The notes: generated by a model not told the origin, from the sequence alone. A DNA stretch of 64,000 nucleotides from Pseudomonas fluorescens (GCF_902497775.2 NZ_OZ024668.1:1201826-1265825), one strand, 5' to 3'; positions 28,133 through 37,256 are shown, numbered from the stretch's first letter. Translations and numbers: made by a program.

Positions 28133-28884
28133 TCACACCGGTCGGGAATAGCAACACGCTGCACCTTGATCTGGAAACGCTGAAGCCGCAAGCGCTCGAG
28201 CTTCCACTTGAACTACCGGAAATGTCCGAGGCTGTCGTGCAGGCCCTGGCCGCTTTTATTCTGCAACCGCAACTGAGCCTCAAACCGCAGGCCAAGGCGC
28301 TGGCTGCCGACATAGCGCAAACGCCAACCCTGCCGGGTGTAGCGATGCCGGTTACTGGCGTGCAGCAGCGTAGTCCGCCTGTTGCCGGACCCGTGCTGAG
28401 CATCGAGACCCCACTGCCCGCAATACCGGCGCCAGCGCGAGCACCTGTGCTCGAAGCCGATAGTGAAAGGGCCGCCGTACCAGGCGCCGTACTGGCCAGC
28501 CCTGTGGTGGTTGTCGAGCCACTTCGGCCGGTACCTGGCGCTGCGCAATCTGCGCTGGCGGGCAAACCTTCGCTACCCACGCAGCCGCCTGCCGCCCCGA
28601 TGCTACCGATCGCTCCGGCGTCAACCAGGGCCCCGGGCGAGGGCTTGCGGGTGCCGTTCAACAATGGTCGGGTCAGCGGAAGCTTGCTGGTCACGGGCAG
28701 TGAAAGCACGCCGGGCATGCTGCTGACCCCCAGCAACAGCCTGCTGCTGGAGCAGTTGCGCGAACCTTTGGCGCGGCTCGAGCAGCCCGCCTGGCGCTTG
28801 GCAGAGCGCGCCGGCGAGCATCCACAGGAGCGTGGGCAGCCGAGCCGGGACGAGCTGGACGATGAGCAGGAGGACCCGCGTTGA
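28120..28884 (+). CDS. sctP: T3SS needle-length regulator SctP (InvJ/Spa32-like)
   Basis: 254 residues, shorter than Salmonella InvJ (336) and Shigella Spa32 (292). A Pro/Ala-rich, probably disordered central region (about 80-175) is followed by a conserved-looking C-terminus with GRVSGSLLVTG near residue 184 and WRLAERAGEH near 227. It controls the switch from needle and rod export to translocators, and so needle length. Position between sctO and sctQ matches invJ. A second ATG at 28129 could also start the protein. Confidence 0.8.
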   Translation: MERMITPVGNSNTLHLDLETLKPQALELPLELPEMSEAVVQALAAFILQPQLSLKPQAKALAADIAQTPTLPGVAMPVTGVQQRSPPVAGPVLSIETPLPAIPAPARAPVLEADSERAAVPGAVLASPVVVVEPLRPVPGAAQSALAGKPSLPTQPPAAPMLPIAPASTRAPGEGLRVPFNNGRVSGSLLVTGSESTPGMLLTPSNSLLLEQLREPLARLEQPAWRLAERAGEHPQERGQPSRDELDDEQEDPR

Positions 28885-29768
28885 ACTCGCTCGCCCTGCG
28901 CCAGATTCACCCCCAGGCAGCGCTGCAGCGGCGCTTGCTGCGCCCTACAGGGCAGCTGCAAATGAGCACACCGCCCGCAGACACCGACTGCCTGCTGTTT
29001 CGCGCCCATTGCGCCGCGGGCCGGTGGTCGGGGCTGGTGGTTGCCACCCTTTGGCTGGAGCAGCGTCTGCCGCAACTGTCGGCGCTGTTACTGCGCCCAC
29101 CGTGCACGGAACACATCCGCCAACTGTTCGAACGCCTGCCGCAGCCGGTAGCCGCGCCGCTGCCGGCATTGGCCTACGAGCGCCTGGAGTCGGTCGAACG
29201 CGTGGCGGGCGCAGCGTTGTCACACTGGCCGCTGCCGGTACTCAGCAGCGCTGCGGGGCCGCTGTGGCTGAGCGAATTGCCCGCTGCGTTACCGCTGCCC
29301 GAACCGCTACTCGAACCGTGCGCGGAGCTGCCTGCCAGCCTTGAGCTGTTGCTTGGCTTGAGCCAGTGGCGACCGCTGCTGTCACCCGTCGCAGGCGACC
29401 TGTTGCGCATTGTTGATTTCACCCCGCACTGGCGTCTGAGCGGCCGCTTCGGTGGCGCGTTCAATTTCATCGAGCAAGGAATACACATGACCACCGTCCC
29501 ATCCCCCGATCCCGAGCAGACATGCCGCCAGCCCTTGCTGGCGGCATTGCCGGTGACCCTGGAGTTCTTTCTGCCCGCCGTCGACCTGAGCTTTGCCGAA
29601 CTGGCCGCGAGCCTTGAGAGCGGCCTGCTCAAGCTCGACCCGCAGGCATTGCAGCAGGTCCAGGTGCGTGCCAACGGGCAGTGGCTGGGCTGTGGCGAGC
29701 TGGTGCGCCAGGGTGAGCAGTTGGCGCTTGAGCTGCATCAGGTGCGGGATATGCCAGGCCATGAATGA
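28881..29768 (+). CDS. sctQ: T3SS sorting-platform protein SctQ (SpaO/Spa33 family)
   Basis: 295 residues against 303 for SpaO. The C-terminal SPOA domain (about 215-290) has PVTLEFFLPAVDLSFAEL and VRANGQWLGCGELV. SctQ forms the pods of the cytoplasmic sorting platform with SctK and SctL. The start is TTG at 28881, which overlaps the sctP stop and follows AGGAGG at 28868-28873. An in-frame ATG at codon 203 has its own ribosome site and is listed separately as the likely short product. Confidence 0.92.
   Translation: MNSLALRQIHPQAALQRRLLRPTGQLQMSTPPADTDCLLFRAHCAAGRWSGLVVATLWLEQRLPQLSALLLRPPCTEHIRQLFERLPQPVAAPLPALAYERLESVERVAGAALSHWPLPVLSSAAGPLWLSELPAALPLPEPLLEPCAELPASLELLLGLSQWRPLLSPVAGDLLRIVDFTPHWRLSGRFGGAFNFIEQGIHMTTVPSPDPEQTCRQPLLAALPVTLEFFLPAVDLSFAELAASLESGLLKLDPQALQQVQVRANGQWLGCGELVRQGEQLALELHQVRDMPGHE
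29487..29768 (+). CDS. Internal translation product of sctQ (short SctQ-C)
   Basis: In-frame ATG at 29487 (codon 203 of sctQ) with AAGGA at 29476-29480, six bases upstream, would give a 93-residue C-terminal SPOA protein. In Salmonella, Shigella and Yersinia an internal start makes such a short form, which joins full-length SctQ; in SpaO it also begins at about codon 203. The agreement in position and the ribosome site support it. It is inferred, not shown. Confidence 0.65.
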   Translation: MTTVPSPDPEQTCRQPLLAALPVTLEFFLPAVDLSFAELAASLESGLLKLDPQALQQVQVRANGQWLGCGELVRQGEQLALELHQVRDMPGHE

Positions 29769-30432
29769 TGTTTCGCTGATCGCCATTCTGGCATTCGCCT
29801 CGCTGCTGCCGTTTCTGGTGGCCGCAGGCACCTGCTACCTGAAGTTCTCGATTGTCTTCGTGATCGTGCGTAACGCCCTGGGCCTGCAACAGGTGCCGTC
29901 GAACATGAGCCTCAATGCGATCGCGCTGATGTTGGCGATCTTTGTCATGACCCCGGTGGTGCAGCAGGGCTACAGCTACTACAAGGAGCATCAGGTCGCG
30001 TTCAACGACATCGAGGCGGTGGTGGACTTTGCCGAGAACGGCCTGGGTAGCTACAAGCGCTACCTGCGCCAGTACACCGATCCTGAGCTTGCGCTGTTTT
30101 TCGAGCGTGCCCAGCACAGTGGCCAGCCAGGCGCGGATCAGTGGCAGGAGGAGGGCGCCGAGCCTTCGCTGTTCGCCCTGCTGCCGGCCTATGCCCTGAG
30201 TGAAATCAAGAGCGCGTTCAAGATCGGTTTCTACCTGTACCTGCCGTTTGTCATCGTTGACCTGGTGATCTCCAGCCTGTTGCTGGCGCTGGGCATGATG
30301 ATGATGAGTCCGGTGATTATTTCAGTGCCGATCAAGCTGGTGCTGTTCGTTGCCCTCGATGGTTGGGCGTTGCTGTCCACCGGGCTGGTCGAGCAGTACC
30401 TGGCCGTGGGCCGGCAGGTGGGGCATGGGTGA
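29761..30432 (+). CDS. sctR: T3SS export apparatus protein SctR (SpaP family)
   Basis: 223 residues against 224 for SpaP. FliP-family membrane protein with an N-terminal hydrophobic segment ([20 protein letters not shown]), the conserved [21 protein letters not shown] near residues 27-47, and C-terminal helices near 160-210. Five copies of SctR with SctS and SctT form the export gate core. The ATG at 29761 overlaps the end of sctQ by 8 bases, and its 3' end overlaps sctS. Confidence 0.97.
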   Translation: MNDVSLIAILAFASLLPFLVAAGTCYLKFSIVFVIVRNALGLQQVPSNMSLNAIALMLAIFVMTPVVQQGYSYYKEHQVAFNDIEAVVDFAENGLGSYKRYLRQYTDPELALFFERAQHSGQPGADQWQEEGAEPSLFALLPAYALSEIKSAFKIGFYLYLPFVIVDLVISSLLLALGMMMMSPVIISVPIKLVLFVALDGWALLSTGLVEQYLAVGRQVGHG

Positions 30433-30679
30433 GCTGGTGTACGCGGGCAACAAGGCCTTGTACCTGATCCTGCTGATGGTGGCATGGCCGGTGGTGGTTG
30501 CCACCGTGGTCGGTCTGCTGGTCGGCCTGTTCCAGACGGTCACCCAGTTGCAGGAACAGACCTTGCCGTTCGGCTTCAAGTTGCTCGCGGTCTCGATCTG
30601 TCTGTTCTTGTTGTCTGGCTGGTACGGTGAAGTGTTGCTCGGTTTCAGTCGTGAAGTGCTGCAGCTGGCGTTGCGCTGA
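30425..30679 (+). CDS. sctS: T3SS export apparatus protein SctS (SpaQ family)
   Basis: 84 residues against 86 for SpaQ, with two membrane helices (about 13-38 and 48-72) and the FliQ-like [17 protein letters not shown] between them. Part of the helical SctRST core. The ATG at 30425 overlaps sctR by 8 bases; its TGA shares one base with the sctT start. Confidence 0.96.
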   Translation: MGELVYAGNKALYLILLMVAWPVVVATVVGLLVGLFQTVTQLQEQTLPFGFKLLAVSICLFLLSGWYGEVLLGFSREVLQLALR

Positions 30680-31458
30680 TGGCCGCGGGGCTGTTTTTTG
30701 AGCTGCACAACCTGATGGCCGTGGCCTTGCTGGGTGTGGCACGGCTGGCGCCGCTGTTTTTCATGATGCCTTTCCTCAACAGTGGGGTGTTGACCGGTGC
30801 GCCGCGCCAGGCGGTGTTGTTCCTGCTGGCACTGGCGCTCACTCCGCTGATCGGCGAGCAGTTGCCGGCGCTCGACAGCCTGGCGTTTCTGGGCCTGCTG
30901 TTGCGTGAAGCGGGCATTGGTACCTTGCTCGGTTGCTTGCTGTGTTGGCCGTTCTGGGTTCTGCACGGCATGGGCAACCTCATCGACAATCAGCGCGGGG
31001 CGATGCTCAGCAATGTCATCGATCCGGCCAACGGCGTCGACAATTCGGAGCTGGCGGGCTTCCTGCAGATGTTTGCCGCCGTCATCTACCTTGAAGGTGG
31101 CGGGCTGCTGCTGATGCTCCAGGCGATAGAGCTGAGTTACCAGCTCTGCGATCCCGGGCGCAGTTGCGGGTTTTCCTTGTCGGCTGTCGCGACGCTGCTG
31201 GATGCCATTGTCGCCAAGACCCTGGCGATCAGTGCGCCGGTGGTGGCTGCATTGCTGCTCAGCGAGGCTTTGCTCGGGCTGCTGTCACGCTATGCCCAGC
31301 AGATGAACGCCTTCTCGGTTTCGCTGACCATCAAGAGCCTGGCGGCGCTGGTGGTACTGCTGCTGTATTTCGGTACGCATTTGCCCGAGGAAATCATGCG
31401 CATGGCCGCGGTCCCCCACTACCTGCCGCAGTACCTGCAGGCAGAGGAATCGCACTGA
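30679..31458 (+). CDS. sctT: T3SS export apparatus protein SctT (SpaR family)
   Basis: 259 residues against 263 for SpaR. FliR-family protein with six to eight hydrophobic segments. Conserved stretches are ARLAPLFFMMPFLN near residue 23 and NLIDNQRGAMLSNVIDPANG near 100-119. It caps the SctR5S4T core. The start overlaps the sctS stop (TGATG) and the end overlaps sctU. Confidence 0.96.
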   Translation: MAAGLFFELHNLMAVALLGVARLAPLFFMMPFLNSGVLTGAPRQAVLFLLALALTPLIGEQLPALDSLAFLGLLLREAGIGTLLGCLLCWPFWVLHGMGNLIDNQRGAMLSNVIDPANGVDNSELAGFLQMFAAVIYLEGGGLLLMLQAIELSYQLCDPGRSCGFSLSAVATLLDAIVAKTLAISAPVVAALLLSEALLGLLSRYAQQMNAFSVSLTIKSLAALVVLLLYFGTHLPEEIMRMAAVPHYLPQYLQAEESH

Positions 31459-32492
31459 TGTCCTCCAGTGCCTCGAAAACCGAAAAACCCACGGCCAAGC
31501 GCCTGCGCGATGCCGCCCGCAAAGGCCAGACTTTCAAGGCCCGCGACCTGGTCACCAGTTGCATGATGCTCGTGGGCCTGGCTTTCATGCTCAACGATGC
31601 GCGCGTGCTGGAGATAATGCAGGTGTACCGGCAGATCCTGGCCAGTGGCATGGAGGATGATCTGGCGCGCTATAGCGCCGGCCTGTTGCGTCTGGCCCTG
31701 GAGCTGATCCTGCCGATGGTACTGATCTGCACCCTGGGCAGCGCCTTGCCAGCCTTGGTGCAAAGTGGCTTTCGCCTGGCCAGTGAAGCGTTGAAGCTCA
31801 ACCTGGGCGCCTTGAACCCGATCAACGGGTTCAAGAAACTGTTCAGCATTCGCACCGTCAAGGACACGCTCAAGGCATTGCTGTACCTGGGTTGCTTCGC
31901 CCTGGCCCTGTGTCTTGTGTGGTGGCAGTACCGGCACCTCCTGTTTGCCCAGCTGCATGCCACGCCGTTGGTGTTGCTGGCGATCTGGGGCGAGATGTTG
32001 CTCGCCCTGTTCATGCTGATCCTCGGTTGCATCGTGTTGATCGTGGTGCTCGACGCGCTGGCGGAGTACTGGTTGTTCATGCGCGACATGAAGATGGACG
32101 CGCATTCGGTCAAGCGCGAGCACAAGGAGCAGGACGGCGACCCGCAGATCAAGGGCAAGCGCCGCCAACTGCATCAGGAACTGCTCAATGAGCAGGTGCG
32201 TTCCGACGTGGGCAACTCGCGAATGATCCTCGCCAATCCAACCCATATCGCCATCGGCATCTACTTCCGCCCGGAGGTCAGCCTGCTGCCGTTCATCTCC
32301 GTCATCGAGACCAACCAGCGCGCCCTGGCGGTGCGCGAGTATGCCAAGGAGGTCGGGGTGCCGGTGATCACCGACGTCAACCTGGCCCGGCGCATTTTCA
32401 AGACCCATCGGCGTTACAGCTTCCTGCAGGTGCAGGAAGTCGAGCAGGTGCTGCGCCTGCTGGTCTGGCTCGAGCAGGTGGAGCAGGCCTGA
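31458..32492 (+). CDS. sctU: T3SS switch protein SctU (SpaS family)
   Basis: 344 residues against 356 for SpaS. Four N-terminal membrane helices lie at about 30-48, 78-100, 138-156 and 170-200. The cytoplasmic domain carries the autocleavage motif NPTH at residues 260-263, so the export switch should be functional. N-terminal EKPTAKRLRDAARKGQTFKARD is typical FlhB/SpaS. It ends the first long transcription unit: the next gene begins after an 82-base gap, as between spaS and sicA in Salmonella. Confidence 0.97.
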   Translation: MSSSASKTEKPTAKRLRDAARKGQTFKARDLVTSCMMLVGLAFMLNDARVLEIMQVYRQILASGMEDDLARYSAGLLRLALELILPMVLICTLGSALPALVQSGFRLASEALKLNLGALNPINGFKKLFSIRTVKDTLKALLYLGCFALALCLVWWQYRHLLFAQLHATPLVLLAIWGEMLLALFMLILGCIVLIVVLDALAEYWLFMRDMKMDAHSVKREHKEQDGDPQIKGKRRQLHQELLNEQVRSDVGNSRMILANPTHIAIGIYFRPEVSLLPFISVIETNQRALAVREYAKEVGVPVITDVNLARRIFKTHRRYSFLQVQEVEQVLRLLVWLEQVEQA

Positions 32493-32574
32493 GGTTTGCT
32501 CGATGAGCGTTATGTGGCAGCGGCTATGCGCAGGGTCTGGCTCAATCCCATTGTCGGTATCAAGGAGTGGTGTG

Positions 32575-33066
32575 ATGAAAGACAGCGATACGCTGGATGA
32601 AGAGGTGGCACTCGGTATTGCCGACGCCGTCATGAGCGGTGCGACGCTGCGGGAGATCCATGGGCTCAGCGACACCCGCATGGACGACCTGTATGCATTT
32701 GCTTACCGCTTCTACGAGCAGGGGCGGCTGGATGACGCCGGTAAGTTGTTTCACTTCCTGTGTATCTACGACTTTCACAACAGCCAGTACTGGACCGGCC
32801 TGGCGGCCGTGCACCAGCTTAAGCAGGACTATGCCAAAGCCATCGATTTGTACAGCGTGGCGTTGGTGCAGAACGAGAAGGACTGCCGGCCCATGCTGTT
32901 TGTCGGCCAGTGTCAGCTGGCTCAGGGCAAGCCCGGCAAGGCGCGGCGGTGCTTTGACTATATAAGGCGCTACAGCAGCGACAAGCAACTCCATGCCCAG
33001 GCAACTGCCTGTCTGCAGGCGCTGGATCAACTGCGTGAAACTTCGAGTGAGGAGCAGGAAGAATGA
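32575..33066 (+). CDS. sicA: Translocator chaperone, SicA/IpgC (SycD) family
   Basis: 163 residues against 165 for SicA. Three TPR-like helix pairs (about 35-135), including YAFAYRFYEQGRLDDAGKLFHFLC and the second repeat YWTGLAAVHQLKQDYAKAIDLY. Class II chaperone that keeps the two hydrophobic translocators apart before export, and in Salmonella also the co-activator of InvF. The ATG at 32575 has a strong ribosome site (AAGGAG). It heads the translocon unit, and the 82 bases upstream probably hold an InvF-type promoter. It overlaps sctE by ATGA. Confidence 0.94.
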   Translation: MKDSDTLDEEVALGIADAVMSGATLREIHGLSDTRMDDLYAFAYRFYEQGRLDDAGKLFHFLCIYDFHNSQYWTGLAAVHQLKQDYAKAIDLYSVALVQNEKDCRPMLFVGQCQLAQGKPGKARRCFDYIRRYSSDKQLHAQATACLQALDQLRETSSEEQEE

Positions 33067-34826
33067 GCATGACGGTCACGCCCGCAGGGCGACCACAGGG
33101 GCTTGAGCAGCCGCTGGACTACAAAGCGGCGGCTGCAAGTGCCGCACAGACGCTGGACTTTCGCCATATCGCCACACAGGCGCTGGCCGGGGTGCAGCAC
33201 GCGGCTGTTGGTCAGGTAATTGCCGGTCGACCACAATTGGCTCCCCCTCACAGTCAAGCGCACAGCCAGGCCACCTTTATCGAACTGATGGCTGCTGTCA
33301 GCGAATTGCTGGGTGAGGCCGACAACCACAAGCTCAAGCAGCGTCTGTCGATCGTGCAAAGCCTGCAAGGGGAGCGGCAAAAGGCGCTTGAGCGGTTGTC
33401 CAGTGAGTATCTGCAAGCCGTCGATGAGTTCCAGGCTGCCGAGGCCGAAGTCGAGCAGGGCCAAGGCCAACTGGAAAAGGCACAGGTACGCCTGGAGGCC
33501 ATCACGCAGCGTGCGCAAGAAAGTGAAGAGCGTTTGGCCGGGCTGCCGGTTGGCTCCGCCGAACATGCACAGGAGCAGCGACTGTTACAGAGGTTGCAAG
33601 AGCGCCTGGAGGTTCGCCAGCAGGTAGTCGACAGCAAAGTTGAACATCTGCGCCAGGCCGTCGCGGGGGCCGATCAGGCCGCCCTTCGGGCAACTGAGCT
33701 TCAGGCACGGGTCCAGGATTCGTCGCTCGACAATGGTGATATCAAGCAAGTGGATACTCAATTGAGTAACGCCATTGGCCGGGCTCTGCTGCTGCGCTTG
33801 CAGATTATCGAGTTACTGGGCGAGGCGGCAGAAGAAAAAGAGCTGGCCAGCCGCGAACTCTATCAAGTGGTGCAAAAGGGGCAACAGGAAAAGCTTGAGG
33901 AAGAAGCGCGCAAGGCCGAACGCGGCAATGCGCTGGGGTGCATCTTCAAGTGGGTGGGCATTGCCATCGCGGCCGCCGTGCTGGTTGTCGCCACCGCCGG
34001 TGCTGGAACTGCCGTCGTCGGTGGAGCCGCCGCAGCTGGCGGGGCTGCTGCTGCCGCCACCGGTGCTGGCGCAGCAACGGCGGCTACTACGTCAGCCATA
34101 TCCGTCAAAGTGGTAGTCGCGGCGGCTGGACTGGCCCTGGGGGTCACCGACATGGTCGTCGAGAAAGCCACCGGTACCTCGTTCATGGCCAAGGCCATGG
34201 AGCCGTTGATGGAGCTCATGCAGTTTCTCATGAAAGTCTTCACCGAGTTATACGCAGCGCAATTGAAAATGCTGGGTTTCGGCGAAGAGTCACGCAAGGT
34301 TGCCGAAATCGCTGGAATGATCGCTGCTGCGGTTGCGACTACGGTTGCGGCGAGCGTCGCCGGCAGCGTGGTCAGCAGCATTGCTTCCAAGGTGGGGGCC
34401 AAGATCGCAGCCGTGCTTCCGCAAACGGCAACTTCAGGCCTGCAGACGCTACGCCAGGCCGCCAGCTCGGCGGGCTCGGCGATGGGCCAATCGATGCGTA
34501 CGGCGATGGGCGTAGGGTCGGACAGTGTGTCGTTGGCGCGTTTCTCCACGCGTGTGGAGATGGCGCTGGAGGGTATCCAGGTGGGGGGAAGCCTGCTTGA
34601 GTCGGGCCTGCAAGTGGGGATTGGCGTGCAACAAAAGCACATTGCCGACCACCAGGCCGAGGCGCACTTGGCCCAGGCCCAGGTCGAGTTGGTCAGCGAG
34701 TACCTCAAAGAAGTGGTCGATCGATTTTCCGAGTCAATGAAGCAGCGCACCGCTGCGGTGCAGCACTTGTTTGGCGATCTTGAGCAACAGACCGCAACGC
34801 GCCTGTTCATCACACAACGCATTTAA
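33063..34826 (+). CDS. sctE: T3SS major translocator SctE (SipB/IpaB-like)
   Basis: 587 residues against 593 for SipB. A long coiled-coil region covers about 85-290. The two hydrophobic regions expected of the pore-forming translocator are at about 297-366 (very Ala/Gly-rich) and 412-452. Amphipathic helices follow to the C-terminus. It inserts in the host membrane with SctB to form the translocation pore. It starts at an ATGA overlap with sicA. The order sicA-sipB-sipC-sipD is retained exactly. Confidence 0.93.
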   Translation: MSMTVTPAGRPQGLEQPLDYKAAAASAAQTLDFRHIATQALAGVQHAAVGQVIAGRPQLAPPHSQAHSQATFIELMAAVSELLGEADNHKLKQRLSIVQSLQGERQKALERLSSEYLQAVDEFQAAEAEVEQGQGQLEKAQVRLEAITQRAQESEERLAGLPVGSAEHAQEQRLLQRLQERLEVRQQVVDSKVEHLRQAVAGADQAALRATELQARVQDSSLDNGDIKQVDTQLSNAIGRALLLRLQIIELLGEAAEEKELASRELYQVVQKGQQEKLEEEARKAERGNALGCIFKWVGIAIAAAVLVVATAGAGTAVVGGAAAAGGAAAAATGAGAATAATTSAISVKVVVAAAGLALGVTDMVVEKATGTSFMAKAMEPLMELMQFLMKVFTELYAAQLKMLGFGEESRKVAEIAGMIAAAVATTVAASVAGSVVSSIASKVGAKIAAVLPQTATSGLQTLRQAASSAGSAMGQSMRTAMGVGSDSVSLARFSTRVEMALEGIQVGGSLLESGLQVGIGVQQKHIADHQAEAHLAQAQVELVSEYLKEVVDRFSESMKQRTAAVQHLFGDLEQQTATRLFITQRI

Positions 34827-34836
34827 GGAGGTCGAA

Positions 34837-35904
34837 ATGATTGAAAAAGCTGCCTTGCCGACAACCCAGAGGATTGAGGTTGATGGTGCTGCGCTCTCGT
34901 CTTGGTCCATGGGCAAGTCTTCGATCACAAGCTCGCTGGAAAGCCTGAATCTGTTGGCGCAGGTGCAGGTGCCGCCGACCCCATCGGTGCGACTGCCCGA
35001 TGAAACTGAGGTCGAGCGGATGCTCAGTACCGACGCTTGGTCGTCGCAGGAGAAGGCAATGGTTCTGGAGGCGTTCAAACAGTCACTGGATCAGGAGGCT
35101 CGCGATAGCCTGGTGTTCGATCCGGGTGCATGGGAGAAACATGTCAATGTGCTGATCCTGCTCGTCATTGCGCAAAACGTCGCGCGGGTGGTGAATGCTG
35201 CGCTCAAGGGCGTCTTCATAGGCTTCGAGGCAAAGGCCATCGAGGGGCAGGCCCAGGCGATTCGTCAGGCCGGTTTGATGCAGATGTACAGCGCCATTGC
35301 CCAGGGTGCAGTGGTGACCACCATGTCGGGGGTAGGCACGGCCAAGAGCATCCAGGGTATCAATGGGCGACATCAGGACATCAGCACCAACAAACGCCAG
35401 GCCCTGGATGCCAACACAGTTGCCAGCGACCTGCGCCTGCAGCGTAACCGCCAGGATTTCGAGCCCGGTAAACGCAATGATCTGCAGGTGCTGGATGCAG
35501 CGGGCAAGCCCAAAACGCATGAGTTTGTCGCCAAGGGCAAACACGCGAGCCCCGAAGAGCTGGCCTGGTTCGATGGTGAGATCGTCAAGGCTGAGAAGCA
35601 GGCCCGTCTGGCCGACTGGAACAGCGCAATGAGCGAAAAGAACACGTCGATTCTGCAGCAGCGAGGTCAGCAACTGTCGACTATGGCGAGCGTGGTTGGC
35701 CAGGCCGTGGGCGGTATCCTGCGTACCGTCGAGTCGTCTGCCAGGGCTGAAGAAACCAGGCAGCAAGGTCAGGCGCGGTTGGGCAAGGGGCTCTCCGATG
35801 AGGTGAGCCAGAAAGATGGCGCCGATGCCAGCCTGCTGAACAAGATCATGGAGATCTTCATGCAGATCATGCAGTCGCGGGCAGCCGCACTTACCGTTCG
35901 CTGA
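34837..35904 (+). CDS. sctB: T3SS minor translocator SctB (SipC/IpaC-like)
   Basis: 355 residues against 409 for SipC. One clear hydrophobic segment lies at about residues 104-121 (VLILLVIAQNVARVVNAA), with weaker apolar stretches to about 175, a polar middle, and a coiled-coil C-terminus. Partner of SctE in the host-membrane pore; in Salmonella the SipC C-terminus also nucleates actin, which cannot be inferred here. The ATG at 34837 follows AAGGAGG. Family similarity is weak, so the call relies on position, topology and size. Confidence 0.88.
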   Translation: MIEKAALPTTQRIEVDGAALSSWSMGKSSITSSLESLNLLAQVQVPPTPSVRLPDETEVERMLSTDAWSSQEKAMVLEAFKQSLDQEARDSLVFDPGAWEKHVNVLILLVIAQNVARVVNAALKGVFIGFEAKAIEGQAQAIRQAGLMQMYSAIAQGAVVTTMSGVGTAKSIQGINGRHQDISTNKRQALDANTVASDLRLQRNRQDFEPGKRNDLQVLDAAGKPKTHEFVAKGKHASPEELAWFDGEIVKAEKQARLADWNSAMSEKNTSILQQRGQQLSTMASVVGQAVGGILRTVESSARAEETRQQGQARLGKGLSDEVSQKDGADASLLNKIMEIFMQIMQSRAAALTVR

Positions 35905-35914
35905 GGTAGTACAT

Positions 35915-36925
35915 ATGGAATTTGCCATTACAAATGGTGTTGCGCGGTTGACGCGGGCAGAAGAGAGCGAGGTGCCCAGCGACAATCCTCGGTTGGATAC
36001 ACCTGCGACAGGGGCGCAATCAGGCAGCGCTCGCGCCAGCCGTGAACAGCTGCTGGATGACTCCCTCAGTCGCCTGCAGCGTCACCTGAAACCTGCGCAA
36101 TCGGCAGAAGCGCGTCGGGTTCGCATGGCTTTTGCACAGAATGAGTTGCGGGTGTTCCAACAGCGCGTCGAATGTGACTGCACCGGTTTATCCCCTGAGA
36201 AACGCGAGCGGATACGCACTCACGAGGCAGCCATGGCGGACAAGCAGGTGCGTGAACTTCCTGGCGAACTGAATTTAGACATGCAGGCGGTGGCACCGTT
36301 CTTCGACAAGCTGCTTGATTTGATCGGCGTGATCAAGGACCAGTACCTGAGTGTCTACGAGCATGTTCTCGATGTGTACACCAAGTTTTATGCCGCCTTT
36401 ACTGACCAGATTACCAGCAAGATGAGCGAGTACTTTGAAGCCGACAAAGATGGCAAAAAAATAAAATTCAATCGGGATGCCTTTGAACAGCGCCTGGGCT
36501 CGCTGCTCAACAGTTTCTCGGGCAGCCCCAGCCAGCTTGTGCCCATTCCCGGCGCTGCGCCGATGGGCAAGGAGGAAGCACGCAAATGGCAGCTTGCCTT
36601 GGGCTTGCCTGACAAAAGTCTACAACAGCTTGGCAATGGCAGCTGGGTGGTGAACCTGGACAACAGCCCGGTGCTGACTATTCGCAACAGCCTACCCAGT
36701 GCCTCGAAACCACCCAAGCCTGGCAAACCGCATGAAATCGATACCGCCAAGTTCAATGCCTGGCAATCGGGTTTCAATGCCCAGGAGGAACGCCTCAAGA
36801 ACATGTTGCAATCGATCACCTCGAAGTATGCCAATGCCAACTCCTACCACGATAATTTCAACAAGACCCTGTCGGCACACCTGAGCCAGTACGCCGACAT
36901 GCTCAAGCACATGAGTACCTGGTGA
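35915..36925 (+). CDS. sctA: T3SS needle-tip protein SctA (SipD/IpaD-like)
   Basis: 336 residues against 343 for SipD. Mostly helical with no membrane segment. The C-terminal helix NMLQSITSKYANANSYHDNF resembles the conserved IpaD/SipD C-terminal coiled-coil helix that packs on the needle. It forms the tip and is the platform for translocator insertion. TGAGGTAG precedes the ATG. Base composition dips within the gene: 24 of 60 bases are G or C in 36421-36480. Its stop overlaps the iacP start. Confidence 0.92.
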   Translation: MEFAITNGVARLTRAEESEVPSDNPRLDTPATGAQSGSARASREQLLDDSLSRLQRHLKPAQSAEARRVRMAFAQNELRVFQQRVECDCTGLSPEKRERIRTHEAAMADKQVRELPGELNLDMQAVAPFFDKLLDLIGVIKDQYLSVYEHVLDVYTKFYAAFTDQITSKMSEYFEADKDGKKIKFNRDAFEQRLGSLLNSFSGSPSQLVPIPGAAPMGKEEARKWQLALGLPDKSLQQLGNGSWVVNLDNSPVLTIRNSLPSASKPPKPGKPHEIDTAKFNAWQSGFNAQEERLKNMLQSITSKYANANSYHDNFNKTLSAHLSQYADMLKHMSTW

Positions 36926-37158
36926 GTTCGCCACTGGAGCAGCAGGTCATCGCCGTACTGGTGACCTGCCTGGGTGGCGATGCAGGGCAGGTGACACGCC
37001 AGGCCGACCTGGTGCATGACCTGGGCTGTGATTCGCTGAACATTGTCGAGATGGTAGAGGCGCTCAATGAACACTTTGACCGCCGGCTGGACCCCGAAGC
37101 GGTCAGGCACTGGCGGCGGGTCGGGGATGTGATTGAAACGGTCCGGCAGGCGCTGTAG
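36922..37158 (+). CDS. iacP: Acyl carrier protein, IacP-like
   Basis: 78-residue acyl carrier protein. The 4'-phosphopantetheine site is DLGCDSLNIVEMV, with Ser38. In Salmonella IacP (82 aa) is encoded with the translocators and has been linked to effector secretion and translocator modification. The start is GTG at 36922, overlapping the sctA stop (GTGA). sipA, which precedes iacP in SPI-1, is absent. Last gene of the translocon unit. Confidence 0.92.
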   Translation: MSSPLEQQVIAVLVTCLGGDAGQVTRQADLVHDLGCDSLNIVEMVEALNEHFDRRLDPEAVRHWRRVGDVIETVRQAL

Positions 37159-37160
37159 GG

Positions 37161-37256
37161 CTATTCGGATGAATAGTCTTACAGGCTCTTTCCGATTCGT
37201 TGGGGTGCGTATGTAGGTGTTTGCCTACAGTTTTGCCGGGAAGGAGTTCTTATAGT
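37161..37256 (+). promoter_or_regulatory. Two dyads and a possible -10 upstream of the hilA-like gene
   Basis: CTATTC-GGAT-GAATAG at 37161-37176 directly follows iacP. TGTAGG-TGTTTG-CCTACA at 37212-37229 is a second dyad. TATAGT at 37251-37256 could be a -10 element with no good -35, as expected of an activated promoter. The dyads may be operators or, for the first, a weak terminator of iacP. Confidence 0.45.
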
